Assembly: GCF_900155555.1 (NCBI RefSeq)
Contig: NZ_FUHN01000008.1
Coordinates: forward strand, 1 to 64,000
Length of the DNA: 64,000 bases
Direction of reading: 5' to 3'
DNA from: Mobilibacterium timonense
GTDB lineage: Bacteria > Bacillota > Clostridia > Peptostreptococcales > Anaerovoracaceae
In this document: positions 51,740 through 60,477 of the stretch, in pieces
Position numbering within the stretch: position 1 is the first letter of the stretch
How the letters are laid out: each line of letters begins with the position of its first letter
Position numbers and translations under genes: made by a program
Notes under the pieces: generated by a model
The model's input: the letters and a program-made list of their open reading frames with translations, nothing else
Databases searched by the model: none
Told to the model about the DNA's origin: nothing

Positions 51740-53527
51740 CTATTTGATCTTGCGCCCGTTGTGATACTTGAACTCCGGCATCCTGATGTGGTCCGTGCCG
51801 AAGCGCTCGGCCTCCACCAGCTCCTTGGCCGCCTTGACGGCCTCGTCGGCCGAGATAACAGACATCTCCTGCTCTCTCCTCAGCTTGTACTCGACCATTC
51901 CGTCTCCGGCCTTCTTGCCCACGGTGATCCTGATAGGGCAGCCGATGAGATCTGCATCCTTGAACTTCACTCCTGGTCTCTCGTCTCTGTCGTCCACGAC
52001 CACTTCAACGTTCTGCTTCTCCAGCTCTGCCTCCAGCTTTGCGGCCAGGGCCATCTGAGTCTCGTTCGAAGCGTCGATGACGGTGATCCAAACGTGGTAT
52101 GGAGCGACAGATACAGGCCAGATGATACCGTCCTTGTCGTGATGCTGCTCGATAACGGCAGACATGGTTCTGGTGACGCCGATCCCGTAGCATCCCATCT
52201 CGTACTCGTGATCCTCACCGTCTTCATCCTTATAAGTCGCATTCATGGAGTGTGAATACTTCTTGCCCAGCTTGAAGATCTGGCCTACTTCGATACCTCT
52301 TGTGTGCTTTATCGGAGCTCCGCAATGAGGGCATGGATCTCCTGCCTGCAGCACCTTTACGTCGGTCACGATATCTCCGGTATAATCCCTGCCGTAGCAA
52401 ACGCCCATGAGATGGTGGTTTTCTTTGTTAGCACCTGCGCACATATTGACCGTGCCGACAAGCTCGCTATCCACTACGACCTTGCAGTTCTGCAGGCCTA
52501 CAGGGCCGGTGAACCCTCCTACGATGCCGGTGGCCGGTCCCATCTCGTCTTCGTTAGCGAATTCGATGTTGTGCTCCGGAATGCCCAGTGCGTTCACCAG
52601 CTTGATCATGTTCAGCTCTCTGTCTCCTCTGATGAATACGCAGACGTACTCGTCAGGATTCAGATCTCTGTCGTAGGTCACGAACATGAGGGCCTTGATG
52701 GATCTCTTCTCATCGATGTTCAGGAAGTTGCACACATCAGCGATGGTCTTGGTGCCAGGCGTGTAGACCTCTCTCAGCTCCTCCGGCTCTTCCTTTACCG
52801 GAACGTCATCTCTGCACTCTGCTCTCTCGGTCGTGGCCGCCATTCCGCATTCGGTGCAGTAAGCGATCTCACTTTCACCTACGTCAGACAGAGCGGAGAA
52901 CTCGTGAGAGTTGCTACCTCCGATAGGGCCGTTGTCAGCCTCGATGATCCTGTAGTCCAGGCCGCAACGGTCAAACACGTTCTCATATGCGTGGTAGTAC
53001 AGGTCGTAGCTGTAGTCCAGCATCTCCTGGTCGGCATCGAAAGAATAAGCATCCTTCATGATGAACTCTCTGCCTCTCATGAGTCCGAATCTAGGACGGG
53101 CCTCATCTCTGTACTTGAACTGGATGTGGTACAGCTGAAGAGGCAGCTCCCTGTAGGAAGATACCTCGTTCTTTACGAAATCAGTGAAAGCCTCCTCACA
53201 GGTAGGAGCCAGGCAGAACTCCCTGCCGTTCCTGTCCTTGATCCTCCACAGCTCTGGCCCGTATGCGTACCATCTGCCGGATTCCTTCCAGAGCTCTGCA
53301 GGGTTGACATGAGGCATGTGGAACTCCTCTCCACCGATCCTGTCCATCTCTTCTCTTACGATCTGCTCGATCTTTCTAACTGTCCTCCAGCCCATAGGCA
53401 GATAGGAATAGATCCCGGAGGCCATCTTCTTGATCATGTTGGCCCTCACCATCAGCTGATGGCTCACTATCTCCGCCTCCTTAGGCGCCTCTCTAAGTGT
53501 CTTCAGATGCTTGTCTGACAGTCTCAT
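51740..53527 (-). CDS. proS: Prolyl-tRNA synthetase (bacterial type)
   Basis: 595 residues. Class II motifs: KMASGIYSYLPMGWRTVRKIEQIVREEM, FKYRDEARPRFGLMRGREFIMKDAYSF (motif 2) and GCYGIGVTRTMSA (motif 3). The INS editing domain (~225-400; EVYTPGTKTIADVCNFL, FIRGDRELN, GGFTGPVGL) removes mischarged alanine. C-terminal anticodon-binding domain from APYHVWITVID. Follows ispDF by 2 bp; no T-box is seen. Confidence 0.98.
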   Translation of the reverse strand: MRLSDKHLKTLREAPKEAEIVSHQLMVRANMIKKMASGIYSYLPMGWRTVRKIEQIVREEMDRIGGEEFHMPHVNPAELWKESGRWYAYGPELWRIKDRNGREFCLAPTCEEAFTDFVKNEVSSYRELPLQLYHIQFKYRDEARPRFGLMRGREFIMKDAYSFDADQEMLDYSYDLYYHAYENVFDRCGLDYRIIEADNGPIGGSNSHEFSALSDVGESEIAYCTECGMAATTERAECRDDVPVKEEPEELREVYTPGTKTIADVCNFLNIDEKRSIKALMFVTYDRDLNPDEYVCVFIRGDRELNMIKLVNALGIPEHNIEFANEDEMGPATGIVGGFTGPVGLQNCKVVVDSELVGTVNMCAGANKENHHLMGVCYGRDYTGDIVTDVKVLQAGDPCPHCGAPIKHTRGIEVGQIFKLGKKYSHSMNATYKDEDGEDHEYEMGCYGIGVTRTMSAVIEQHHDKDGIIWPVSVAPYHVWITVIDASNETQMALAAKLEAELEKQNVEVVVDDRDERPGVKFKDADLIGCPIRITVGKKAGDGMVEYKLRREQEMSVISADEAVKAAKELVEAERFGTDHIRMPEFKYHNGRKIK

Positions 53528-53529
53528 TG

Positions 53530-54753
53530 CTAAAATCTCCCTTCTATGGTAGCAGCCGCTATGGCCGCTATGCCCTCTTTCGCTCCTGTGAATCCCAGGC
53601 CCTCTGTCGTGGTGGCCTTGACGTTTACCGCCTCTTCGGGGATCTCCAGGGCTTCAGCTATCCTCTCTCTCATCTCGTCCTTGTATGGCGAGAGCTTAGG
53701 TTCCTGGGCGATGATCGTGAGGTCGATGTTCACGATGTCCCAGTCTCCTATTATCTTCTTCGTCTCCAGTAAAAGCTGGATGCTGTCTGCGCCGAGATAC
53801 CGGTCATCCGTATCTGGAAAATGCTCTCCGATGTCTCCTTTGCCAGCCGCTCCGAGGAGCGCGTCCATGATGGCATGTGTGGCAACATCGGCATCGGAAT
53901 GACCTAGCAGCCCGACGCTGCTGGGCACAGGAGTACCGCAGAGGATAAGTGGACGGCCCTCTGCAAACCTGTGTACGTCGAATCCCGTTCCTGTCCGAAC
54001 AGTCATTGGAATATCCTTTCTGGTAGTGACTTTGATATTGCCAGGATCCCCCTGGATCAGAACCACCGGAGATCCTGCGTGCTGGACCACCGACGCATCG
54101 TCGGTACCCGTATACCCGTCTTTCTCCGCCTTCCTGTACGCATCGAGAACGACCGACAGCCGGAAGCTCTGAGGAGTCTGAACATTGTATACACGGCTTC
54201 TGTCCAAAACTTTGCTTTCCATTATAAGCCATCCACTATCGCTGCGCAAGGCGGGCGGACTCTCTGAAAACCGCATAGAATCAACGGATGGAGTAACCGT
54301 GCACACCGCATTGTATACTTTGAGAGCATCGATATTTCTGTTGATGATCTCCTGTGTCACCTCCGGGCGGGCCCCGTCGTGGACGAGCACCCCGACCTCC
54401 TCGGGGGCGAGCCCCTGTCCGGCCGCAAGCTCCATCACCTTCAGAAGCCCCCAGAGCACCGAAGCGCCACGATGGGTCCCGCCCCTGACAAGAGCCGCCC
54501 CCCTGCCTGTGGCGGCTCTGAGCGCGCGGTCCATTTCCCGGTACGGCTCGTCGCTCCCCTCAGCGGGTATCACCACCACCGTACCGGAAATGTTCTCATT
54601 ATTTAAGAAGGGCAGGACAGTGCTCTCCAGCACTGTCCTCCCTTTGTAATTCAGCAGCTGCTTAGGCACTGCCGCCCCCATTCTGGTGCCCTTTCCCCCT
54701 GCGGGGATCACTGCCCAGAACGACTTTATCTTTCCTGATGATTCCTCTTTCAT
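53530..54753 (-). CDS. ispDF: Bifunctional IspD/IspF isoprenoid enzyme
   Basis: 407 residues. IspD part (~1-245): AVIPAGGKGTRMG, PKQLL, VLVHDGARPEVT, QTPQSF and GTDDASVV. IspF part (~250-407): RTGTGFDVHRF, LLGHSDADVATHAIMDALLGAAGKGDIGEHFPD and KATTTEGLGFTG. These carry out the cytidylyl-transfer and cyclodiphosphate steps of the MEP pathway. The skipped kinase IspE is not in the window. Between the YacL-like gene and proS, 2 bp before the latter. Confidence 0.97.
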   Translation of the reverse strand: MKEESSGKIKSFWAVIPAGGKGTRMGAAVPKQLLNYKGRTVLESTVLPFLNNENISGTVVVIPAEGSDEPYREMDRALRAATGRGAALVRGGTHRGASVLWGLLKVMELAAGQGLAPEEVGVLVHDGARPEVTQEIINRNIDALKVYNAVCTVTPSVDSMRFSESPPALRSDSGWLIMESKVLDRSRVYNVQTPQSFRLSVVLDAYRKAEKDGYTGTDDASVVQHAGSPVVLIQGDPGNIKVTTRKDIPMTVRTGTGFDVHRFAEGRPLILCGTPVPSSVGLLGHSDADVATHAIMDALLGAAGKGDIGEHFPDTDDRYLGADSIQLLLETKKIIGDWDIVNIDLTIIAQEPKLSPYKDEMRERIAEALEIPEEAVNVKATTTEGLGFTGAKEGIAAIAAATIEGRF

Positions 54754-54771
54754 GATGTCTCACTTCAGTTT

Positions 54772-55884
54772 TCAGCTTCTGCCAGCACCGCTCCTCATGC
54801 TAATGCGGCCGAATATCATCTTTCCCGCAGACGTCTGGATAACGCTGGTCACGGTGATATTCACCTTTTCTCCGATCCTCTTCCTGCCGTCCTCGACCAC
54901 TATCATGGTGCCGTCGTCCATGTAGCCGATGCCCTGAGACTGTTCCTTGCCTGCCTTCACGATATCCACTTCCATGGTCTCGCCAGGTATCACAGGCTGC
55001 TTCACAGCGTTGGCCAGATCGTTGATGTTCAGCACCTGGATGCCGTTGATACCGGCCACTTTGTTCAGGTTGTAGTCCGTGGTAAGCAGCTTGCCTCCCA
55101 GGTTCTGGGTCAGCTTCAGCAGCTTCACGTCCACCTCCGGGATCTCGTCCAGGACGGCTATCTTGGACGTGTTATAGATCTGGACCCCGTACTCCTGCTG
55201 GATCTTGTCCAGCACGTCCAGGCCTCTTCTGCCCTTGGCCCTCTTGAGGCTGTCCGAGGAATCGGCGATGTGCCTCAGCTCCACCAGGACGAAATCTGGG
55301 ACGGCCACCGGGCCCTCCAGGAATCCCGTTGCCATGATGTCGGCGATCCTTCCGTCGATGACCACGCTGGTGTCCACGATCTTAGGCACGTTGTCGTTCT
55401 TTTTTCCCCTGTGGCCTCCCACGAGGCTTCCGATGATCGGCGCCGGCCCGTCGCTGAGCTTGCTCACTCCAATGGAAAAGCCCAGATATCCGCAGAAGAT
55501 GTAGAGGATCATGGTGATTATGGCGTACCAGCCGCTGGACAGCACGGATCTGTAGGTCATAGATATGAGCAATGCGAGAATAAGTCCGGTAATAATGCCT
55601 GCAGTCCCTGCTATCACCTTTCTGCTGGATACTTCTTCCAGGTCTCTCCCGATGTTCAGCGTCACCTTAGCCCCTCTTCTGCTGATGGCAGGCGCAAGGA
55701 AATAGAAGGTAAAGCCGAACACGAAGATGCTGAGGATGAACATGCTGTAGTCGGTATTGGTCTCGAGGAGATCTCCTCCGCCCTTGTACGAAGGGTCGAA
55801 CCAGATCTTCATAAGGTAGTAGAAAACGCCTCCTGCGATGCATCCCAGTACCACCATGAACATTGAATAGATCTTCTTAAACAT
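54772..55884 (-). CDS. PIN/TRAM-domain membrane protein (YacL-like)
   Basis: 370 residues from the ATG at 55884, which has a full AGGAGGTGAG site; upstream in-frame codons are leader. Four membrane helices (~1-130), then a PIN nuclease-like domain (DTSVVIDGRIADIMATGFLEG, KRAKGRRGLDVLDKIQ, LLTTDYNLNKVA) and a C-terminal TRAM RNA-binding domain (VDIVKAGKEQSQGIGYMDDGTMIVVED). Role not established; PIN acidic residues are present, so RNase activity is possible. Conserved neighbour of carD and ispD in Firmicutes. Confidence 0.93.
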   Translation of the reverse strand: MFKKIYSMFMVVLGCIAGGVFYYLMKIWFDPSYKGGGDLLETNTDYSMFILSIFVFGFTFYFLAPAISRRGAKVTLNIGRDLEEVSSRKVIAGTAGIITGLILALLISMTYRSVLSSGWYAIITMILYIFCGYLGFSIGVSKLSDGPAPIIGSLVGGHRGKKNDNVPKIVDTSVVIDGRIADIMATGFLEGPVAVPDFVLVELRHIADSSDSLKRAKGRRGLDVLDKIQQEYGVQIYNTSKIAVLDEIPEVDVKLLKLTQNLGGKLLTTDYNLNKVAGINGIQVLNINDLANAVKQPVIPGETMEVDIVKAGKEQSQGIGYMDDGTMIVVEDGRKRIGEKVNITVTSVIQTSAGKMIFGRISMRSGAGRS

Positions 55885-56024
55885 TTTCTCACCTCCTTTC
55901 TGTATCTGACGTTCTGTTATAAAAAATCCGCAACAGGTATACCAAAGGGCACTTGCCGGTGTCCATACCGCCGCGGTGAGAATTAACATATTTGAAACGT
56001 GCGGGAGCTGTGCGGCCCGCGCAT

Positions 56025-56498
56025 CTAGATGTGGCCCATGACCATGGATTCAGCCTCCTCCAGGCTTACGTCAGCTGCAAGCACCAGCTCGCTCTCCAGG
56101 ATCTGTTTAGCATTGTTAAGGAGTTTGTTCTCACCGGTACTGAGCTTCTTGTTCCTGTCGCTCCTGACCAGGTCTCTCACCACTCCTGCCACGATATAGA
56201 TATCTCCCGTCTTGAGCTTCTCCGTATTCTCTCTGAACCGCCTGTTCCAGTTTGACGGCATAGGCTGGGTCTCTCCCCCGAGGACCTCCATGACCTTCTG
56301 GATGTCGTCCCTTGAAATTATGGGGCGGACTCCCACCTTGCCGGAATTCTCCACAGGGATCATTACGTTCATCTTGCTGAAGGGAAGACTGAGAATGTAA
56401 TAGCTCTCAGTTTCTCCGCCAGACTCACGGTGCTGTATGTCTGTGATCGTTCCTGCGCCCTGCATTGGATAAGCAATATTATCACCTATCTGGTACAT
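56025..56498 (-). CDS. CarD-family RNA polymerase-binding regulator
   Basis: 157 residues. N-terminal Tudor-like RNAP-interaction domain (YQIGDNIAYPMQGAGTITDIQ...YYILSLPFSKMNVMIPV) and a helical C-terminal DNA-binding domain (WNRRFRENTEKLKTGDIYIVAGVVRDL ... EKLLNNAKQILESEL-like). CarD/CdnL stabilises open promoter complexes, often at rRNA promoters. GGAGGTATG precedes the ATG, and two promoters lie upstream. First gene of carD-yacL-ispDF-proS. Confidence 0.95.
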   Translation of the reverse strand: MYQIGDNIAYPMQGAGTITDIQHRESGGETESYYILSLPFSKMNVMIPVENSGKVGVRPIISRDDIQKVMEVLGGETQPMPSNWNRRFRENTEKLKTGDIYIVAGVVRDLVRSDRNKKLSTGENKLLNNAKQILESELVLAADVSLEEAESMVMGHI

Positions 56499-56530
56499 CT
56501 CATACCTCCATTCATTAAAACTACGGGTAC

Positions 56531-56560
56531 ATTATATCAAAAGCAGAGCGCAAAAAGCAA
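56531..56560 (-). promoter_or_regulatory. Promoter P2 of the carD operon
   Basis: On the minus strand TTGCTT (56555-56560) and perfect TATAAT (56531-56536), 18 bp apart, 33 bp before carD. Confidence 0.7.
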
Positions 56561-56576
56561 TTCTCAAAAATATAGA

Positions 56577-56606
56577 ATTTTACTACAGTCATATACTCTA
56601 TGTCAA
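56577..56606 (-). promoter_or_regulatory. Promoter P1 of the carD operon
   Basis: On the minus strand TTGACA (56601-56606) and TAAAAT (56577-56582), 18 bp apart, upstream of P2. Confidence 0.75.
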
Positions 56607-56652
56607 CACGGCGTGTTTTCAAAATCCCGTTTCAAAGTTTTTTAATAAACGC

Positions 56653-56684
56653 AAAAGGCCGCAGCGCGTCACTGCGCCACAGCC
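56653..56684 (-). terminator. Terminator of the two-component operon
   Basis: On the minus strand an 11-bp stem (GGCTGTGGCGC with GCGCTGCGGCC, including G-U pairs) and a 6-nt loop, followed by TTTTGCG, 46 bp after the kinase stop. Confidence 0.8.
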
Positions 56685-56729
56685 CTGTCTTTTTCCTTTG
56701 TTCCGTAAAAAGCCGCCGAGCACCCATCT

Positions 56730-58202
56730 CTACTTCCTCACTGTGTCCATCTCGAACCAGAAATCGGAGCCGCTCCCCTCTTTGGAATCCACTCCGTAGT
56801 CCGCATTGTGCAGGGTGAGGATGCCCTTCACGATAGAAAGTCCAAGGCCTGAACCCTCGATGTTCCTGTCGTGGTTCGCGCTGGTCCTGTAGTATCTGTC
56901 CCACACGTGGGAGATCTCGTCAGCAGGAATGCCCACGCCGTGGTCCACCACGTCGAACCTCACCTTCCGTCCGACCCGCTTCAGTTCGATCTTGATGTAT
57001 TTCTTTTCCCCGCCATACTTGATGGCGTTGGAAATGTAGTTGGACATCACCTGCTTGAGTCTCTCCGGGTCTCCGAAGACCCACGTGGCCTTGCAGATGC
57101 TCACGTCGACGGTGTATCCCTGCTCGGACATCACCTTATAGGTGTCAGCCACCTCGCTGGCGGCCTCGGCGATGTTGAATTTCTCCTTGTTCAGCTCGAG
57201 TGTGTTGGACTGTAGCCTGGACACGGAAAGCATGTCTGTCACGAGTTTGTTCAGCCTGTCCGCCTCCTGGATTATCACGTGGAGGTGCTGCTTCCTCTTC
57301 ACGGGATCGTCTCCCGAGATGTCATCGATCATCTCCGCATAGGACTTGATCATGGTCAGCGGTGTCTTCAGGTCGTGGGACACGTTGGCTATCAGGTCCT
57401 TCTGGTACGAATCGGTCTTCTGCATCTCATAGGATGCCGTGTTCAGGGTCCTCGCCAGCTCCTTGGTCTCGGTGAACATGCCGCCGTTGAACTTCACGTT
57501 GTAGTCACCGTGGGAAAGCTCGATGGCGGAATCCGTGATCTTCTCGATAGGCGAAGCCAGCCTGATGGACATGAGATACGCGAGCACCATGGCTATGACC
57601 ATTGCGATGAAGGAAATATACACCAGCTGCTGGCGAAGGATGGATATTGTGGACCTAACCGGATAGAGCGGGGCGACCACGAAAAGCACGTTGCCATCGT
57701 CCTTGTCGCCGAGATAACTCACGTGCACAAGCCTGGAATATCCGCTGTTGTTGTTGTCTTTTACGATGACGGAAGCCGAGCTGAAGGAGCTCTGTCCCAG
57801 TTGCTCCCTGGCCGCCTGGATCTCCGGGCTGAAAGGAGCGAGGGATCCGTCCTGTTCAGTGCCGTTTTCGTAAATGGTAGTCGAATCAGGGGTCTCCACT
57901 CTTATCGTGACCCCATTGCTCAGGGAATAACGCAGAGCCTTGGAGGCAAATTTCTCAGGGCTCTTCTCATAGAGACTCTCCAGCGTATGTGAGGTCTGGT
58001 TGGTCTCCCTTATCTTCATCCTCTGATAGTAGTTATCAACGAAAAAGGTCTGGAGGCACCATATCAGCAGGATGAGAATAATGGCATACATCACAAAATA
58101 GAGCAGCGTCACCGTCTTGATGCTGCTCCTGTCCACCTTGGACTTGAATTTGTCTTTGAGGAATCCTTTACTTGTCCTTGTCCTTGTCGTCTTCGTACTC
58201 AA
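56730..58202 (-). CDS. Membrane sensor histidine kinase
   Basis: 490 residues from a TTG at 58202 inside the end of the regulator gene (35-bp overlap in another frame). Basic N terminus, helix ~29-53, extracellular sensor ~54-190, helix ~191-213, HAMP ~213-265, HisKA with His276 in NVSHDLKTPLTM, and HATPase with N box (NYISNAIKYGGEKK), VVDHGVGIP and GSGLGLSIVKGI. Cognate to the OmpR-type regulator; signal unknown. No obvious ATG exists before the first helix, so TTG is likely. Confidence 0.93.
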   Translation of the reverse strand: MSTKTTRTRTSKGFLKDKFKSKVDRSSIKTVTLLYFVMYAIILILLIWCLQTFFVDNYYQRMKIRETNQTSHTLESLYEKSPEKFASKALRYSLSNGVTIRVETPDSTTIYENGTEQDGSLAPFSPEIQAAREQLGQSSFSSASVIVKDNNNSGYSRLVHVSYLGDKDDGNVLFVVAPLYPVRSTISILRQQLVYISFIAMVIAMVLAYLMSIRLASPIEKITDSAIELSHGDYNVKFNGGMFTETKELARTLNTASYEMQKTDSYQKDLIANVSHDLKTPLTMIKSYAEMIDDISGDDPVKRKQHLHVIIQEADRLNKLVTDMLSVSRLQSNTLELNKEKFNIAEAASEVADTYKVMSEQGYTVDVSICKATWVFGDPERLKQVMSNYISNAIKYGGEKKYIKIELKRVGRKVRFDVVDHGVGIPADEISHVWDRYYRTSANHDRNIEGSGLGLSIVKGILTLHNADYGVDSKEGSGSDFWFEMDTVRK

Positions 58203-58863
58203 ACTTATACCCTACTCCTCTGAGCGTCACGATGAAATTCCTGTAAGGTCCCAGGTTGTTCCTGAGGTTCTTGATGTGAGTATCGATGGTCCTGTCGTCT
58301 CCGAAGAAGTCGTATCCCCAGATATCTGAAAGCAGCTTGTCCCTGGAGAGGGCGATGTTCCTGTTCTGGATCAGGTAGAACAGCAGGTCGTACTCCTTAG
58401 GCGTGAGGTCCACCCTCTTGCCGTCCACGGAGATCGTCCTGGCCGCGAAGTTCACCTCCAGGCCGTCGAACTTCATGACGTTCGAGGTGGCCTGGTCGGA
58501 TCCGCTCTTTCTGGTGAGGACAGCGTTGACTCTGGCCATCAGCTCCTTCGGGCTGAAAGGCTTCACAACGTAGTCGTCGATCCCCAGCTCGAAGCCGAAG
58601 AGCTTGTCGTACTCCTCGCCCCTGGCGCTGAGCATGATAACAGGGATGTCCTTTATTTTCTTGATCTCTTTGATTGCACTGAAGCCGTCCAGCTTCGGCA
58701 TCATCACGTCCATGATGATCAGGTCATAGTCGTTCAGCTTGCACAGGCCGATGGCGCTCATGCCGTCCTCTGCCTCGGTGACCTCGTATCCGCTGAACTC
58801 AGCATATTCTCTGATGACCTCTCTGATCTTTGCTTCATCATCTACTACAAGAAGCTTTTTCAT
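58168..58863 (-). CDS. OmpR/PhoB-family response regulator
   Basis: 231 residues. Receiver domain with DDE at ~8-10, phospho-acceptor Asp52 (IIMDVMMPKLDG) and Lys at VIMLSARGEEYDK/VKPF; winged-helix DNA-binding domain from ~130 (VDLTPKEYDLLFYLIQN, TIDTHIKNLRNNLG, IVTLRGVGYKFE). It ends in an acidic-basic DDKDKDK tail whose codons overlap the kinase start. Follows radA by 154 bp. Confidence 0.95.
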   Translation of the reverse strand: MKKLLVVDDEAKIREVIREYAEFSGYEVTEAEDGMSAIGLCKLNDYDLIIMDVMMPKLDGFSAIKEIKKIKDIPVIMLSARGEEYDKLFGFELGIDDYVVKPFSPKELMARVNAVLTRKSGSDQATSNVMKFDGLEVNFAARTISVDGKRVDLTPKEYDLLFYLIQNRNIALSRDKLLSDIWGYDFFGDDRTIDTHIKNLRNNLGPYRNFIVTLRGVGYKFEYEDDKDKDK

Positions 58864-59017
58864 TTTCTTTTTATCTCCTTGATTATAGTATTTGCAGGCG
58901 CCTTATAAGGTGCTTTTTGTTACTGGTGATTATATCACATGGTGTTTTTTTATAAAACGTGGGTTACTTTACAGGCGCGTGGGGCTTCGGTGAAGAGCAC
59001 AAGGCGCCTGTGTGGAG

Positions 59018-60385
59018 CTACTGCTCCCTGAAGATCTTTATTGCGTCTCTGATCCCCGCCGCCCTGTGCACGGCGATGCTGCCCTCTTTTTTCACGGATG
59101 TCCTCGACGGTATGATGACCCCGTCAAACCCGAGGCGCTCCGCCTCCGGCAAAATCTTGTCCACGTTTCTCACAGATCTGAGATTTCCCGTGAGGCCTAC
59201 CTCTCCCACTGCGATAAGCTTTTTCTTCGGGGATATGCCCCTGAAGGAGCTGTATATTGCGAGGGCCGTGGCCAGGTCCGCGGATGGTCCGTCGGGGCGT
59301 ATGCCGCCCACCACATTCACGTACACGTCGTAGTTCAGGAGAGAGATGCCAGCCTTTTTCTCCAGGACAGCCAGGATCATGTTCAGCCTGTTGCTGTCCA
59401 CGCCGACCGAGGTCCTCCTGGCGAAACCAACGTTCGCCGGTGACACAAGGGCCTGGATCTCGAAAAACACGGGGCGGGAACCCTCGTAGACGCCGGAGAC
59501 CACGGAGCCCTCTTCGGAAATGTCCATGTTCTCCACCATGCTGCCGGACAGGTCGCTCACCTCTTCCATACCCTGTGCGCCCATCCTGAAGGCGCCGATC
59601 TCCTCCGTGGTGCCGAACCTGTTTTTGAAGGCCCTGAGAAGCCTCAGCTCCCCGTTGCGCTCTCCGGTAAAGCTGAGGACCGCATCCACCATGTGCTCGA
59701 TGGTCTTCGGGCCGGCGATGTCGCCGGACTTGTTGATGTGGGCCACCATGAACACCGGAACCCCCTCGGACTTGGCGTACTGCATCAGGAGGCTGGAGCA
59801 GGCTCTTATCTGGGTGACGCTCCCGGCGATGTTGTCCAGCTCCTGGGTGTACATGGTCTGGATGGAGTCGATCACCAGGAACCGGGGCTTTATTTTCTTG
59901 CAGGCCTGGAGCACTCTCTCCATGTTCGTCTCCGAAAAGATATAGAGTTCCTCCGAGATGTCGCCGCACACACGGTCGGCCCTCAGCTTTATCTGCTCTT
60001 CGGATTCTTCTCCCGATACGTAGAGCACCCTGCCGTAGGTCCTTGCAACGCTGTCCGAGACCTGGATTATCAATGTGGATTTTCCTATTCCCGGCTCCCC
60101 GGATATCAGGATCAGCGAACCGGGGATGACGCCCCCTCCCAGCACCCTGTTCAGCTCTCCTATCCCCGTGTCTATACGGGAATACGTCCTGGTGCCGACT
60201 TTGCCAAGGGGGATCGGCTCCGTGGAATCAGAGAGTCCCCTGGGACGGTCTCCCGCCGGTGCCGACGGTGGGGTGTACTCTTCCAGCGTTCCCCAGGCTC
60301 TGCAGTTCGGGCACTGCCCCGCCCACGTGGGGCTCTCGAAGCCGCACTCGGAGCAAAGAAACACCTTTTTCACTTTTTTCGCCAT
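59018..60385 (-). CDS. radA: DNA repair protein RadA
   Basis: 455 residues. Zinc finger Cys11-x2-Cys14...Cys25-x2-Cys28, RecA-like core with Walker A GEPGIGKST (96-104), LVIDSIQTM, the RadA-specific KNRFG (254-258), and a Lon-protease-like C-terminal domain. It promotes branch migration in recombination. Lies between the EF-G-like gene and the two-component genes. Confidence 0.97.
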   Translation of the reverse strand: MAKKVKKVFLCSECGFESPTWAGQCPNCRAWGTLEEYTPPSAPAGDRPRGLSDSTEPIPLGKVGTRTYSRIDTGIGELNRVLGGGVIPGSLILISGEPGIGKSTLIIQVSDSVARTYGRVLYVSGEESEEQIKLRADRVCGDISEELYIFSETNMERVLQACKKIKPRFLVIDSIQTMYTQELDNIAGSVTQIRACSSLLMQYAKSEGVPVFMVAHINKSGDIAGPKTIEHMVDAVLSFTGERNGELRLLRAFKNRFGTTEEIGAFRMGAQGMEEVSDLSGSMVENMDISEEGSVVSGVYEGSRPVFFEIQALVSPANVGFARRTSVGVDSNRLNMILAVLEKKAGISLLNYDVYVNVVGGIRPDGPSADLATALAIYSSFRGISPKKKLIAVGEVGLTGNLRSVRNVDKILPEAERLGFDGVIIPSRTSVKKEGSIAVHRAAGIRDAIKIFREQ

Positions 60386-60415
60386 AAATATCTCCTGCTT
60401 TCCTGATATATCAAC

Positions 60416-60443
60416 GGAAGCCCCGGCATCAGCCGGAGCTTCC
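60416..60443 (-). other. Stem-loop between the EF-G-like gene and radA
   Basis: Arms GGAAGC-CCGGC and GCCGG-GCTTCC (one internal mismatch) with an ATCA-type loop. No T-run follows on the minus strand; a small GTCTC/GAGAC hairpin (60453-60466) lies beside it. Possibly an mRNA-stability or weak termination element. Confidence 0.5.
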
Positions 60444-60477
60444 TGGTATCTGTCTCGGTAGAGACTTTTTCTTCTGT

